DNA of 35,499 bases from Candidatus Solibacter usitatus (GCA_016213245.1 JACRBC010000149.1:1-35499); one strand, 5' to 3'. Shown: positions 1-8,615, counted from the first letter of the stretch. The notes: generated by a model from the letters alone, not told the origin. A program made the numbers and translations.

Positions 1-140
1 CCCGGCGCAGTTGCCTGCACAACCGCTACTTCCCCGACCTCGAGGATGTCATGAGGGATGTCGAAGACCAGTTCGGGCAATGGAGTCGAGGGAACGAAAC
101 TCTTCGTCGTCTATGCGCAATTACTTAGGACGTTCAGTAT
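1..140 (+). mobile_element. Right end of an IS630-like insertion sequence (partial)
   Basis: The window opens inside an insertion element. The seen part is the transposase C-terminus ending at 128 and a few bases beyond. IS630-family elements insert at TA and duplicate it; a TA at 139-140 lies just after the transposase stop and just before the reading frame of the interrupted neighbour resumes, so I place the element's end there. The left end and both terminal inverted repeats cannot be checked because the element begins outside the window. Confidence 0.5.
3..128 (+). CDS. IS630-family transposase, C-terminal fragment (5' end outside window)
   Basis: The reading frame is open from the first bases and ends at TAG 126-128, giving about 41 residues. 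The segment contains HNRYFPDLEDVM followed by NETLRRLCAIT at the extreme C-terminus. This matches the tail of IS630/Tc1-mariner-like DDE transposases, where a 'H/N-R-Y/F-F-x-x-L-x-x-L' helix is followed by a short end resembling 'TLRSLCA'. The DDE catalytic residues would lie upstream and are not visible. Family assignment rests only on this short tail, so it is moderate. The transposase runs in the same direction and frame as the glycosidase-like reading frame downstream. Confidence 0.55.
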   Translation, partial: RRSCLHNRYFPDLEDVMRDVEDQFGQWSRGNETLRRLCAIT

Positions 141-1826
141 AGCGCGGATATCGTTGTGGCCCGCGTCGCAGGTTTTGACACTGCGGTGTACGGGCTGCCG
201 GAGAAAGACGTTTACCCGATCCTGTTCGAGCATGATGGGGCGCTGGTCGCCACAACAAAACTCAGCCAGTTCGTTACAGCCCGCTACGCGCCCAATGAAG
301 CCTGGTCTCCTATTTGGAAGAGGATCCTTGGATGGCTGTGTTCACCCAACACGGCTCCGCCGCTTCGATGGATTCCCGCAGTCCGGCCTTCATTTGGCGC
401 TGCGCAAGAGCTGCCGGAAGGCATTGAGGCAGCAGCGTTCCGACGGGGCGTGGCGGCATATTCGAACGCCAGGCTGCTTGTGCATCCGGCCTGGAAAGAC
501 GAGGTGTCCCGCGCGGGCAAAGTAAACGACAGTGTGGCGCCTTTGCCGAACGCCGGCTGGCCGCTGGGTGACGGCAAGGAGGGGCTGCTCGAAGGCTTTT
601 CGAGCACCATCTTCCCCGATGGCTCACAGCCCGTCCGGTGGACGCTTCGCAACGACTGCATCGGAGAAGCCTCCTTCCCGCTGGCGTTGTGGAGCATGCT
701 TGACAAGAAGGTGGAGGCTGCCCGCATCGCCGTGAACCTGAACGACTACATCTATACCCACTCCATGCTGGCCAAGGGGCCGCGAGCCGATGCCACCAAT
801 CCAGGCTTTGGCCTCGTCGGGTGGAGCTCTCCAGGTTCCGAGGGAGTTTACTACGGCGACGACAATGCGCGTAGCATGTTGGGAACCATTGGAACGTCAG
901 GAGTGCTGAAATCCGGCCGCTGGGACGAGGCGTTGATGCGATGTCTTCTGGCCAACCTTCGCACCACAGGCAAACTCGGCTTTCGTGGAAACCGCATCGA
1001 TCAGCAGCCCCTCGAGAAGAATGGCTGGCGGCATTACTGGAACAGCGAACAGGTAAACTACGCGCCTCACTACGAAGCGCATCTGTGGGCTTGCTTCCTC
1101 TGGGCGCATCACAAGACCGGGTACCAACCATTCCTGGAGCGCGCCGAGGGCGCTATCCGGAGGACCATGGCAGCATATCCGGACCAGTGGCGCTGGGCAA
1201 ACGGCATCCAGCAGGAACGCGCCCGGATGCTGCTGGCGCTGGCGTGGCTTGTCCGAGTCAAAGATACGCCTGAGCACCGCGAATGGCTGCGCTGGATGGC
1301 TCGGGAGATGCTCGCGCTCCAGGATCCTTCGGGCGCCATCCGCGAAGAGCTGGGCGCGCCGGGCAAGGGTAAGTATGGCCCGCCCCGGTCCAATGAGGAG
1401 TACGGCAGCAATGAGGCCACTCTGATGCAGCAGAATGGCGATTCGATTTCGGATCTGCTCTACACCACGGGTTTCGCCTTTCTCGCCCTGCACGAAGCCG
1501 CCGCCGCTACCGGCGAACCGCTCTACGCCGATGCATCCACCAGGCTCGCGCGGTTTCTCTGCCGCATCCAGGTGCGCTCGGAAGCGCACCCGGAACTAGA
1601 CGGCTGGTGGTTCCGCGCTTTCGAGTTCAAGCGCTGGGAATACTGGGCGAGCAATGCCGATGCCGGCTGGGGCGCCTGGTCGACGGAAAGCGGCTGGACA
1701 CAATCCTGGATTGCGGCTGTGCTCGGCATGCGGCAATTGAACACCTCGTTGTGGGACCTGACGCGGGACAGTGGTATTGGCACTCATTTACAAAAGCTGG
1801 CGCCGGTGATGTTCCCACCGAAGTGA
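141..1826 (+). pseudogene. Six-hairpin glycosidase-like protein, 5'-truncated by the IS element
   Basis: The frame runs open from just after the transposase stop to TGA at 1824-1826, about 560 residues. No signal peptide or convincing ribosome site is present at the first possible start, GTG 156, and the protein begins in mid-domain (ADIVVARVAGFDTAVYG), so the original N-terminus was probably cut off by the insertion. The body is rich in Trp, Tyr and helical repeats (YYGDDNARSMLG, HYEAHLWACFLWAHH, GWGAWSTESGWTQSW), the look of an (alpha/alpha)6-barrel glycosidase-type protein. I do not recognise the exact family, so substrate is unknown. An internal GTG start could still give a shortened protein. 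Confidence 0.5.
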
Positions 1827-2211
1827 GCGCGGCGACTTGTCTCGAACGATGCCGGAAAGCGGTGCGAAGAGATACGCCTGAGCGTGTGCCGGCGGTTCCC
1901 TTGATCCTGAGCCCTGCTGTTACTGACTGTTCCGCAAGCAAGCAGACTCATCATGCTTTGGCATGATCGGTCTCTGAAGTGTGAAGGAACCCCGGATGAT
2001 CTCTGGCGTTCGCTTCAGTCCCCGCAGTCCGCTGAGAAGGACTGGCTTCAGATCGTTCTCGCCCACGATTTGTCTTCTTCCCGCGCCGTACGTCTTGACC
2101 TCGCGGCAGACCTGCTCGTCCGGATTGAGTTCTCGACGATGCTGAAATAGCGATGGTCTTTCCCGTCCTTCCTCCGGTTGGTGCTGCACAGACCCACCGG
2201 GCGCCTTTGTG
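1827..2211. other. Intergenic stretch without a supported gene
   Basis: No reading frame here has convincing family features. The one structure seen is a perfect 7-bp stem (ATCATGC, loop TTTG, GCATGAT) at 1950-1967. It may be a terminator for the upstream gene or part of a mobile-element end; no T-run follows. The stretch lies between the truncated glycosidase gene and the GH5 relic and is best read as decayed DNA. Confidence 0.4.
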
Positions 2212-2392
2212 GATGACTGTGTGTTGGGTGTCGGCCTGACGGATGGCGGCGGCGATGCGGCGGTAGAGGGGTTCGAGGCGGGGCAGGCCGTGGAAGTGGG
2301 GGATGGGCCAGTTGCCGAGGTTGATGCCGCGGAGGAGGATGGGGTTGCCGGCGGGGTCGAGCAGGTGTGCGCCCTGCGCGCGGATGAAGTGT
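2212..2392 (-). pseudogene. Relic of a GH5-type cellulase (endoglucanase)
   Basis: Read on the minus strand, this stretch gives FIRAQGAHLLDPAGNPILLR directly followed by GINLGNW. This is the typical N-terminal strand of glycoside hydrolase family 5 endoglucanases ('G..l.d..G.pv.LRGiNlGnW'). A few residues later comes PLYRRIAAAIRQADTQHTVI, which resembles a more internal GH5 helix and strand ('Y..i..aIR..D..h.vi'). The roughly 100 residues that should separate the two blocks are missing and the similarity then stops, so this is an internally deleted remnant. No start codon with ribosome site and no signal peptide are attached. Confidence 0.55.
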
Positions 2393-2448
2393 TTCGGTGC
2401 GGAGACGGCCGGCGCGTGAGAAGATCGAGAGGGCCAGGAGGAGGCAAC

Positions 2449-3549
2449 ATGGACCGACGCGCTTTTCTCAGCACTACGGGAGTGGCCGGGGTTGCCGGTG
2501 GAACCGCGACGGCCGCGGAGGCGCCGGGGACGGGCCCGCTGACGCGAGAGACTTACCGCGGGCTGTACGCCTACCCACCCACGCCGTTCGCGCCGGACCT
2601 GGCGTTGGACGAGGCGGCATTGCGGGCCAACTGCCGCAAGCTGGTCCGGAGCGGCGTGGACGGGATCGTGCTGGGCGGCACCACGGGGGAGTTCTATACG
2701 CTGAGCGAGGCGGAGCAGCGGCGCATCGCGGAGATCCTGCGCGAGGAGACGCGCGGGACGGGCGTGGCGGGAGTGCTGGGGACAGCGGGACTGAACACGC
2801 CCGAGGTGATCCGGCGGACCGCGGTGGCGATGGAGGCGGGCCTGGACGCGGCGCTGACCATGCAGCCGTTCTATGCCACGCTGACCAAGCGCGAACTGCT
2901 GGCCTTCTGGAAGCAGCTTTCGGCGGCGTGCCCGAGGATCGGGCTGATTGTCTACCACTTTGACTGGATCCGCCAGGAATACACGCCGGAGATTTTCCGC
3001 GAGCTGGCCGCCTTGCCGAACGTGCTGGGCAGCAAGGAGGGCCATTTTGACTTCAAGGGCTGGCTCACTTTGCAGAAGGCCAGCCCGCTGGTGCACATGA
3101 GCGCCACCGACGCCGGCTGGCTGGTGGAGCTGCACCGGCTGAAGGCCCCGGGCGTGGGCAGCGTCAACTTCACGCTGATGCCGCACATCGTGCGCCAGAC
3201 GCTGGCGCTGTGCGGGGAAGGGAAGTACGAGGAGGCCGAGAGGGCTTTTTCGCCTTTCACCGAGTTTTGCGTCAAGGTGAGGTCCGGCACCGGCAAGCCC
3301 TTCCTGTTTCCGGAAGAGTTGGGGAATTGGGGCGAGTATGGGGGGACGGCGCGCGGCAAGGCACTGGCCGAGGCGTTCGGATTCCTGCAGGCAGGCCCGC
3401 CGCGCCTTCCGGGGATTGCAGTGCCGGTTGAATTGCGAAAGCGCCTGCGCGACTACATCGAGCGCCGGTACGCCCACCTGATTCCGCCGGCAGGATTTGC
3501 GGAGAGCGTCCCGCCGGGGTCGAAGCTGTGGCCGAGGGCCGGGGCATAG
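2449..3549 (+). CDS. DapA/N-acetylneuraminate lyase family aldolase with Tat-like signal
   Basis: 366 residues. I chose ATG 2449 because AGGAGGAGG lies just upstream; the frame is open further 5' but without family features. Residues 1-23 (MDRRAFLSTTGVAGVAGG) look like a twin-arginine leader, unusual for a family that is normally cytosolic. The rest is a TIM-barrel class I aldolase: GGTTGEF at 76-82 (pyruvate-carboxylate binding GTTGE motif), Tyr169 in LIVYHFDW and the Schiff-base Lys196 in NVLGSKEGHFD. The family condenses or cleaves pyruvate with an aldehyde (dihydrodipicolinate, N-acetylneuraminate, 2-keto-3-deoxy acids). The usual YNxP motif is YHFD here, so it is probably not the housekeeping DapA. 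Substrate unknown. The gene stands alone, flanked by a relic and a toxin-antitoxin pair. Confidence 0.8.
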   Translation: MDRRAFLSTTGVAGVAGGTATAAEAPGTGPLTRETYRGLYAYPPTPFAPDLALDEAALRANCRKLVRSGVDGIVLGGTTGEFYTLSEAEQRRIAEILREETRGTGVAGVLGTAGLNTPEVIRRTAVAMEAGLDAALTMQPFYATLTKRELLAFWKQLSAACPRIGLIVYHFDWIRQEYTPEIFRELAALPNVLGSKEGHFDFKGWLTLQKASPLVHMSATDAGWLVELHRLKAPGVGSVNFTLMPHIVRQTLALCGEGKYEEAERAFSPFTEFCVKVRSGTGKPFLFPEELGNWGEYGGTARGKALAEAFGFLQAGPPRLPGIAVPVELRKRLRDYIERRYAHLIPPAGFAESVPPGSKLWPRAGA

Positions 3550-3761
3550 GGAAGCGGCTGGTGTTGTGCCTGCGCGGGACCGGGCGGCGTTCCTCGATCC
3601 GGGCGCTCAGTTGGTCCGGCGTGGGGTGACACACGCGTTGCGCTGGGAGTGATGGGGCGGTGGCCGGTCGCGACTCCCGGGATTGCTGCGACGAACAGGC
3701 TGCGGCACCCAAAAGGAGCAGGGCGAGGAACGGTGTAAGCAAGGCGGGGGATGAGGAGACG

Positions 3762-4109
3762 TCAGTCGAGATCCAGGGAAGCTTTGAGGGCGAATTCGAC
3801 GTCTCGCAGGAGGGCGGGGGTGAGAGATCCAACCTTGGCAGTGATCTTGGCGCGGTCCAGCGTGGTCGCCTGATGACATACGGCGAAGCTCGTCAGGGGC
3901 AGGCCGGTGGCGGCGCCGGGTAATTCGACGACGGTGGGAGTCCGGCTGCGCTGTGGCGCGGAGGTGGTGATGGGGACCACGATGACTGATCTCCATCCCG
4001 GCGCCTGGTTGAAGCCGTCATGAGACACGAGGATGACTGGACGCCTTCCGGTGTGTTCCGAGCCCGATCGGGGAACGAGATCGGCCCAGTAGATCTCGCC
4101 CCTCTTCAT
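3762..4109 (-). CDS. MazF/PemK-type endoribonuclease toxin
   Basis: 115 residues. The start MKRGEIYWADLVP is the typical N-terminus of MazF/PemK toxins ('RGdIywvdl'), followed by GRRPVILVSHD and VIVVPITT, which match the conserved beta-barrel strands ('RPvlVvs.d', 'viv.PiT'). The family are sequence-specific mRNA interferases that are neutralised by a co-expressed antitoxin. ATG 4109 was chosen because it overlaps the antitoxin stop as ATGA (4106-4109), the usual translational coupling. The conserved Thr of the PITT motif is present; the preceding Arg is present as GRRPV. It is intact and of normal length (about 110 aa). Confidence 0.85.
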   Translation of the reverse strand: MKRGEIYWADLVPRSGSEHTGRRPVILVSHDGFNQAPGWRSVIVVPITTSAPQRSRTPTVVELPGAATGLPLTSFAVCHQATTLDRAKITAKVGSLTPALLRDVEFALKASLDLD

Positions 4110-4363
4110 CCGGCCACCTTGCCGGCATTGAGGAGGTGGTCGATGCCGGCCGCCTCCAAGTCCGGGTCGAGGTCGAAAGCTGTTCCGGCCATTTCGGCGG
4201 CGTAGGCGGCGATGGCCTCGTGCCTCGCATTCCGCCACTGTTGCCGCAGCCAGGCATCGATGGCCTCGCGCGCGAGGGTGGTGGCGGGCACCTGTGCGCG
4301 CTCGGCCTCGGCCCTGAGATCGGCGTAGGTCTGATCCGGCAGGGGCAAGTGAAAGTTCTTCAT
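4106..4363 (-). CDS. Antitoxin of the MazF-type pair
   Basis: 85 residues from ATG 4363 (MKNFHLPLPDQTYADLRAEA). The N-terminal part looks like a ribbon-helix-helix DNA-binding antitoxin (short strand, then helix 'yadLraeAer...p.ttlaReAIdaWL'), and the C-terminal part (HEAIAAYAAEMAGTAFDLDPDLEAAG) is the acidic tail that would wrap the toxin. It overlaps the toxin by 4 bases and precedes it, the standard antitoxin-first order. An upstream ATG at 4417 is in frame, but it lies beyond a palindrome I read as operator. Family name (RHH-like) is inferred from pattern only. Confidence 0.75.
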   Translation of the reverse strand: MKNFHLPLPDQTYADLRAEAERAQVPATTLAREAIDAWLRQQWRNARHEAIAAYAAEMAGTAFDLDPDLEAAGIDHLLNAGKVAG

Positions 4364-4385
4364 GTTGACCGTCCCTGTTTCATTG

Positions 4386-4416
4386 TGCCACAAAATCGTG
4401 GCATGGATCTCTGCCA
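4386..4416 (-). promoter_or_regulatory. Candidate operator of the toxin-antitoxin operon
   Basis: Three alternating TGCCA/TGGCA half-sites stand 23-53 bases upstream of the antitoxin start. TGCCAC (4386-4391) pairs with GTGGCA (4398-4403) across six bases, and TGGCA (4399-4403) pairs again with TGCCA at about 4412-4416. Antitoxins of this type usually repress their own promoter by binding short palindromes, so the position fits autoregulation. The assignment is inference. Confidence 0.45.
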
Positions 4417-4801
4417 TGAAGTAGATGGCAGCTCACTGCGGCAAGAGCTGCGGTAGGAAGGCCCGCCCCTCAGCCCGTCAACTCGAGCAGGCGGCGCTTG
4501 CGCCGGCGACCGGTCAGGGTGGCAGCGCCGACTCAGCGGGTGGGATGCGGGAAGCCGGGGTTGGGGCGGCAGCGATCCAGCGCCACCTTGTCGAGGAGGT
4601 CGAGGAGGGCGGCCTGGGCCTGTTGGGGGGAGGGGGCCGCTGATTAAAGCTGATGGACGCGGATCAAGACGGGGGGGCGTGGAGAGATGACGTGCGGGGC
4701 AACCTGGGCAGCCACGGCCAGTACCTCGGCGAATACACCGGCACTGACAGCGGCGGGGGAGGCCGGCGTTGCCCGGTGAGGAGGGGCGCCGGCCTTTCCG
4801 G
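4417..4801. other. Intergenic stretch; possible terminator hairpin at its right edge
   Basis: I see no gene here. At the right edge GCGCCGGC (4786-4793) pairs with GCCGGCGC (4805-4812) around an 11-base loop that contains the stop codon of the permease gene (4802-4804). It could act as a terminator for the minus-strand operon, although no U-run follows. The segment near 4640-4670 (ATTAAAGCTGATGGACGCGGAT) resembles short dispersed repeats seen in environmental bacterial genomes, but no second copy is visible in this window. Confidence 0.35.
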
Positions 4802-7213
4802 TTAGCCGGCGCGAAGCGCGCTGCCGGGATCGACGCGAGAGGCGCGGAGCGCGGGGACGACAGAGGCGGCAGAGGCCACCAACAGGACCAGCAGGGCGAC
4901 GGCGAGGAAGGTGAGAGGATCGCCGGGCTTGACGCCGAAGAGCATCTGTTTCATGGCGTAGGTGGCCAGGGGGGCGACGGCAAGCCCGGCTGCAAGTCCG
5001 GTGAGGGCGACGGTCAGGCCGTGGGAGAGGATCAGGCGCAGGACATTGGCGGCGGAGGCGCCGAGGGCCATGCGGATGCCGATTTCGCGCTCGCGCTGGG
5101 CGACAGCGACGGCCATGACGCTGTAGAGTCCCACGGTGGCCAGCACGAGCGCCAGGATGGAGAAGGAGAGCAGCAGGACCAGGGCGAGGCGCTGTTGGGC
5201 GAGAACATTGTCGAGGTATTTCGACATGGGCTGGATTTTGTCGACGGAGACCTCGGGATCGACGTCGAAGAAGGCGCGGTGGGCGGGAACGGAGATGGCG
5301 GCCGGGTCGCCGGCGACGCGGGCGACCAGGACCATGAAGGGCCAGGGGCGTTGAGCGTGGGGCTGGTAGATGGCAGTACGCGGGGGCTCATCGGGGCGCA
5401 GTTGCTTGACGTCGCGGACGACTCCGACGATGCGCGCCTGAAAGCCGTGCTCGCGGATCTTGAGGTCGATGATGCGGCCGAGGGGGTCCACTGATGGAAA
5501 GAAGCGTTGGACGAAGGCTTCCGAGACCACCACGACGGGCGGAGCGTTGAGGGTGTCGGCCTCGGTAAACAGGCGGCCGCGGCTGAGGCGGGCGCCGATG
5601 ACGTCGAAGTACTGGGGGGTGACGGCGGCGTAGTTGGCGTTTTCGCGGCGGCCGGCGTCCGACTGCCGTCCATCAATGGTAAACTCGGCCACCCAGTTGG
5701 CGGCCATCATGGGGATGGAGGTGGCGCCGGCGGCGGCGGTGACTCCGGGGATGGCGCGCAGGCGTTCGACCACGGAACGGAAAAACGCGCCGCAGGCTTC
5801 GCCAGTGGCGTAGCGGGCGATGGGGATGGTGGCGCGCATGCTCAGCACGCCATTGGGGTTGTAGCCGAGGTCGATGCGGCCCAATTCGATGAAGGTGCGG
5901 ACGAGCAGGCCGGCGCCGGTGAGGAGGACGACCGAGAGGGCGACCTCGGAGACGACGAGGATGGCGCGGGTGAAGCTGCGATGGATGCCGCCGGAGGTGC
6001 CGCGGGACTCATCGCGCAGTACCGAGGCGAGGCTGAGGCGGAGGACGCGCCAGGCTGGGGCGGCGCCGAAGAGGAGGCCGGCGCCGAGGGAGATGGCGAA
6101 GGTGTACAGAAGGGTGTGGAGGTCGAGCGTAGCCTGGTTGAGGCGCGGCATGGCGGTAGCGCCCCAGTTGATGATGGAGCGGAGGAGCCACCAGGCGATG
6201 GCGATGCTGACGATTCCGCCAAGGAGCCCGAGCAGGACGGCCTCGGTGAGCATCTGGCGGAAGACGCGCCACTGGGAGGCGCCCATGGCGCTGCGGATGG
6301 CGATTTCCCGCTGGCGGGCCGCGGCGCGGACCAGCAGGAGGTTGGCCAGGTTGGAACAGGTGATGAGCAGGACGATGCCGACGGCTGCCGACAGCACCGA
6401 GAGGGGCTGGCGGGACTCGCCCTGAATCTGGCGGACGGCGGGGACGAGGTAGGCCTGCGAACCGCCGCTGGATTCGGGGTGGGCTTCGGCGATGCGCGCC
6501 GAGAGGGCGCGCAGTTCCTCCCCGGCCTGTTGCGGCGTGGCGGGAGCGGCGAGGCGGGCGATGACGAGAATCGAGCGGACGCCGCGGTTGGCCATCAACT
6601 GCGGCGTGTAGGGCAGGGGGAGGTACGCGTCGACGGCGTAGGGGGAGCCTCTCAGCGGCGGCATGACCCCGGCTACCAGGTGGATTTCGTTGTCGAAGCG
6701 AACGGTCTTGCCGATGATGGAGGGATCCCCGCCGAAATGCATTTTCCAGAATCCGTCGGAGAGGATCGTGGCCTGATTCCTTCCCGGCTCATACTCGCCG
6801 GCGACAAAGGAGCGGCCGAGGGCAGGCGATATTCCCAGGGTTTCGAAGTAGTTGGAGGAAACGAAGGTGGCGGCCACGCGGACGGGAGCGCCCTGGCGGA
6901 CCATCGTAATGGGCTGGTTGATGGTGCCGGCCATGTGGGACAGGGAGCCGATTCTGCCCTGATAGTCGAGGAATTCGGCCAGCGACATGGCGAGTTGGGG
7001 CCGGTGGTTGGGGAGGTTGCGGATCCAGACGTAGTAGAGCCGGCCCGGGTCTTTGAAGGGCAGGGGTCTGAGGAGGACGCTGCCGACGATGGAGAAGATG
7101 GCGCTGTTGGCGCCAATGCCGAGCGCCAGCAAGAGGATGGCGCCGGCGGTGAAACCGGGCTGGCGGGCGAGCAGGCGCAAGGCGTAGCGGACGTCTTCCC
7201 AAAGTGAGGACAA
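4802..7213 (-). CDS. ADOP-type duplicated MacB/FtsX permease (no adjacent ATPase)
   Basis: 803 residues from TTG 7213 (MSSLWEDVRYALRLLARQP). This start is chosen because AGGAG lies 10-11 bases upstream; no ATG fits, and the open frame further upstream overlaps the kinase gene. The protein is two MacB-like modules in tandem: an N-terminal membrane helix (FTAGAILLLALGIGANSAIF), a periplasmic MacB_PCD domain, an FtsX domain with three helices (TCSNLANLLLVRAAARQREI), then a second set ending with AVAQREREIGIRMALGAS and a last helix near LVLLVASAASVVPALRASRVDP. Family members move substrates across, or do mechanical work on, the envelope using a separate ATPase and MacA adaptor. It is the last gene of the cluster and has no own ATPase, so it may share one of the two encoded upstream. 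Confidence 0.85.
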   Translation of the reverse strand: MSSLWEDVRYALRLLARQPGFTAGAILLLALGIGANSAIFSIVGSVLLRPLPFKDPGRLYYVWIRNLPNHRPQLAMSLAEFLDYQGRIGSLSHMAGTINQPITMVRQGAPVRVAATFVSSNYFETLGISPALGRSFVAGEYEPGRNQATILSDGFWKMHFGGDPSIIGKTVRFDNEIHLVAGVMPPLRGSPYAVDAYLPLPYTPQLMANRGVRSILVIARLAAPATPQQAGEELRALSARIAEAHPESSGGSQAYLVPAVRQIQGESRQPLSVLSAAVGIVLLITCSNLANLLLVRAAARQREIAIRSAMGASQWRVFRQMLTEAVLLGLLGGIVSIAIAWWLLRSIINWGATAMPRLNQATLDLHTLLYTFAISLGAGLLFGAAPAWRVLRLSLASVLRDESRGTSGGIHRSFTRAILVVSEVALSVVLLTGAGLLVRTFIELGRIDLGYNPNGVLSMRATIPIARYATGEACGAFFRSVVERLRAIPGVTAAAGATSIPMMAANWVAEFTIDGRQSDAGRRENANYAAVTPQYFDVIGARLSRGRLFTEADTLNAPPVVVVSEAFVQRFFPSVDPLGRIIDLKIREHGFQARIVGVVRDVKQLRPDEPPRTAIYQPHAQRPWPFMVLVARVAGDPAAISVPAHRAFFDVDPEVSVDKIQPMSKYLDNVLAQQRLALVLLLSFSILALVLATVGLYSVMAVAVAQREREIGIRMALGASAANVLRLILSHGLTVALTGLAAGLAVAPLATYAMKQMLFGVKPGDPLTFLAVALLVLLVASAASVVPALRASRVDPGSALRAG

Positions 7214-7222
7214 GCGGTGAAG

Positions 7223-7240
7223 ATCTCCTGTTCTGGAGAT
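7223..7240. promoter_or_regulatory. Inverted repeat over the permease ribosome binding site
   Basis: ATCTCC (7223-7228) and GGAGAT (7235-7240) form a 6-bp inverted repeat with a six-base spacer in the 61-base gap between the kinase stop and the permease start. On the minus strand one arm contains the AGGAG ribosome site, so a hairpin would mask translation of the TTG-started permease. It could equally be a chance palindrome. Confidence 0.3.
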
Positions 7241-7274
7241 ATAGTACCGTATTTGCGTGGGAATGTGGTGGGAA

Positions 7275-8615
7275 TTAGAGAGGCAGGGCGAGGCGAGCCT
7301 GGCAGCCGCCGGCGTCCTGGCGGTTGGAGAGGGTGAGCGAGCCGAAGTGGGCCTCGGCGATCTGGCGGCAGAGGACGAGTCCGATGCCGGAGCCGCCGGG
7401 CTTGGTGGTGAAAAAGGGCACGAAGAGGTTGGCGGTATTGGACAGGCCGAGGCCGTCGTCGAAGACGGTGAGAAGGGCGTGGCGTGGCGCGCGCTCCCAG
7501 GTGACGGTGACGGAGCCGCCGGTTTCGAGCGAGGCGTCGGCGGCGTTGCGGATGAGGTTGATGAGGAGCTGCTCGAGCTGATCGGAATCGGCGAGCAGCG
7601 TGAGAGGCGGGCCGGGAACAACGGTGACGGCGAGGCGGGTTTCGAGGTTGGCTGTGCGATGAACAAGGATGTGAAGGTCCACCGGGCCAAGGCTTGGCCG
7701 GGGCAGCCTGGCGAGGCGGGAGTAGGCGTTGAGGAAGCGGCTGAGCGATTCCGAACGGGCGCCGATGACGGCCAGGCCGGAGTGCATGTCGTCCTCCCAA
7801 TCGGCGGGCCGGGGCTGGCGGGCGAGAAGTTGCGCGAGGCTGCCGGCGATGGACTTGATGGGGGCGAGCGAGTTGTTGAGCTCGTGGCCGAGGACGCGGA
7901 CGATGCGCTGCCAGGCCTGCAGCTCCTCCTCGCGGAGGGCGCGGGTGAGGTCGCTGACAACGAGGAGGGTGTGGGGCAAACCGCTCTCGCGGAAGGAGGT
8001 GCGGCGGATGCCCCAGCGGCCGGAGCCGCCGGGGAAGGCGCGGGTGACGGGACGGGTGTCCTCGAGGTGGAGGAATTCAGCGAGGTCGAGCGAGGCGGCG
8101 GTACGAGTGAGCAGACGTTGCCGAGGCTGGGCGAGCAGGCGTTCCCCGGCGCGATTGACGAGGCGCAGGCGCTCATCGGCGTCGAAGGTGAAGACGGCGA
8201 CGTCGATCTCTTCCATCACTTTGGTGAGGAGGGTGGCGGTCTCCACGGCGCCGAGGCGCTGGGCGCGCAAGGTGGCGGCGATGGCGTTGAGCTGGAGCAT
8301 GACCTGGCCGAGGGCGTCGCCGGGGCGGGCAAGGCGGCCGCGGATGGAGTAGTCGCCCTCGTGGAGGGCCTCGAGGAGGTTGGCGAGTGTGCGCAGCGGA
8401 TTGACGACGCGCTCGCGCGCGGAGAAGGCGAAGCCGAGCCAGCAGCCGAGAATGAGGAGAGACACGGTCCAGCGGACCTTGCCGGAGAAGGCATGGCCGG
8501 ACCAGAGGACGAACAGGGAAAAGGCGACGGCGGCGGAGCCGGCCATGAGGGCGGTGTAGAGGACGCGATTCTCATGAGCTCGGAACCAGTTGGCGATGCG
8601 GCGCGCCGGACTCAT
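7275..8615 (-). CDS. NtrB/NtrY-like sensor histidine kinase
   Basis: 446 residues. Two membrane helices (about 20-38 and 48-66) bracket only a very short periplasmic loop, so it probably senses a signal in the membrane or cytoplasm. A HAMP-like segment (about 67-120) and a PAS-like domain (about 130-225) follow. The dimerisation/phosphotransfer motif is RVLGHELNNSLAPIKS with the phosphorylated His244, the H-E-L-N-N form typical of kinases paired with NtrC-type regulators. The ATPase domain carries the N box NLIRNAADA and the G boxes FDDGLGL and GGSGIGLVL. It overlaps the response regulator stop by 4 bases (8612-8615), so the two are translationally coupled and surely partners. Confidence 0.92.
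   Translation of the reverse strand: MSPARRIANWFRAHENRVLYTALMAGSAAVAFSLFVLWSGHAFSGKVRWTVSLLILGCWLGFAFSARERVVNPLRTLANLLEALHEGDYSIRGRLARPGDALGQVMLQLNAIAATLRAQRLGAVETATLLTKVMEEIDVAVFTFDADERLRLVNRAGERLLAQPRQRLLTRTAASLDLAEFLHLEDTRPVTRAFPGGSGRWGIRRTSFRESGLPHTLLVVSDLTRALREEELQAWQRIVRVLGHELNNSLAPIKSIAGSLAQLLARQPRPADWEDDMHSGLAVIGARSESLSRFLNAYSRLARLPRPSLGPVDLHILVHRTANLETRLAVTVVPGPPLTLLADSDQLEQLLINLIRNAADASLETGGSVTVTWERAPRHALLTVFDDGLGLSNTANLFVPFFTTKPGGSGIGLVLCRQIAEAHFGSLTLSNRQDAGGCQARLALPL

Noticed and set aside
1953..2150. 65-residue plus-strand frame beginning MLWHDRSLKCEG
   Set aside because: No ribosome site and no known family; begins inside a small hairpin. Cannot be supported.
3272..3832. Minus-strand frame with a lipoprotein-like start (PFLALLLLGAAACSS) downstream of the toxin gene
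   Set aside because: The signal-like stretch is followed by Pro/Arg-rich sequence that runs antisense into the DapA-family gene, no ribosome site is present and -3 of the lipobox is Ala. Probably a chance frame or a very decayed gene.
5507..7207. Long acidic, Gly/Asp/Glu-rich plus-strand frame opposite the permease gene
   Set aside because: Composition (no hydrophobic core, GC-driven) and exact opposition to a clear permease gene show that it is a mirror of codon bias.
7214..8176. N-terminal extension of the permease frame beyond TTG 7213
   Set aside because: It overlaps the kinase gene in another frame, is rich in Ser/Pro/Ala without motifs and precedes a well-placed ribosome site.
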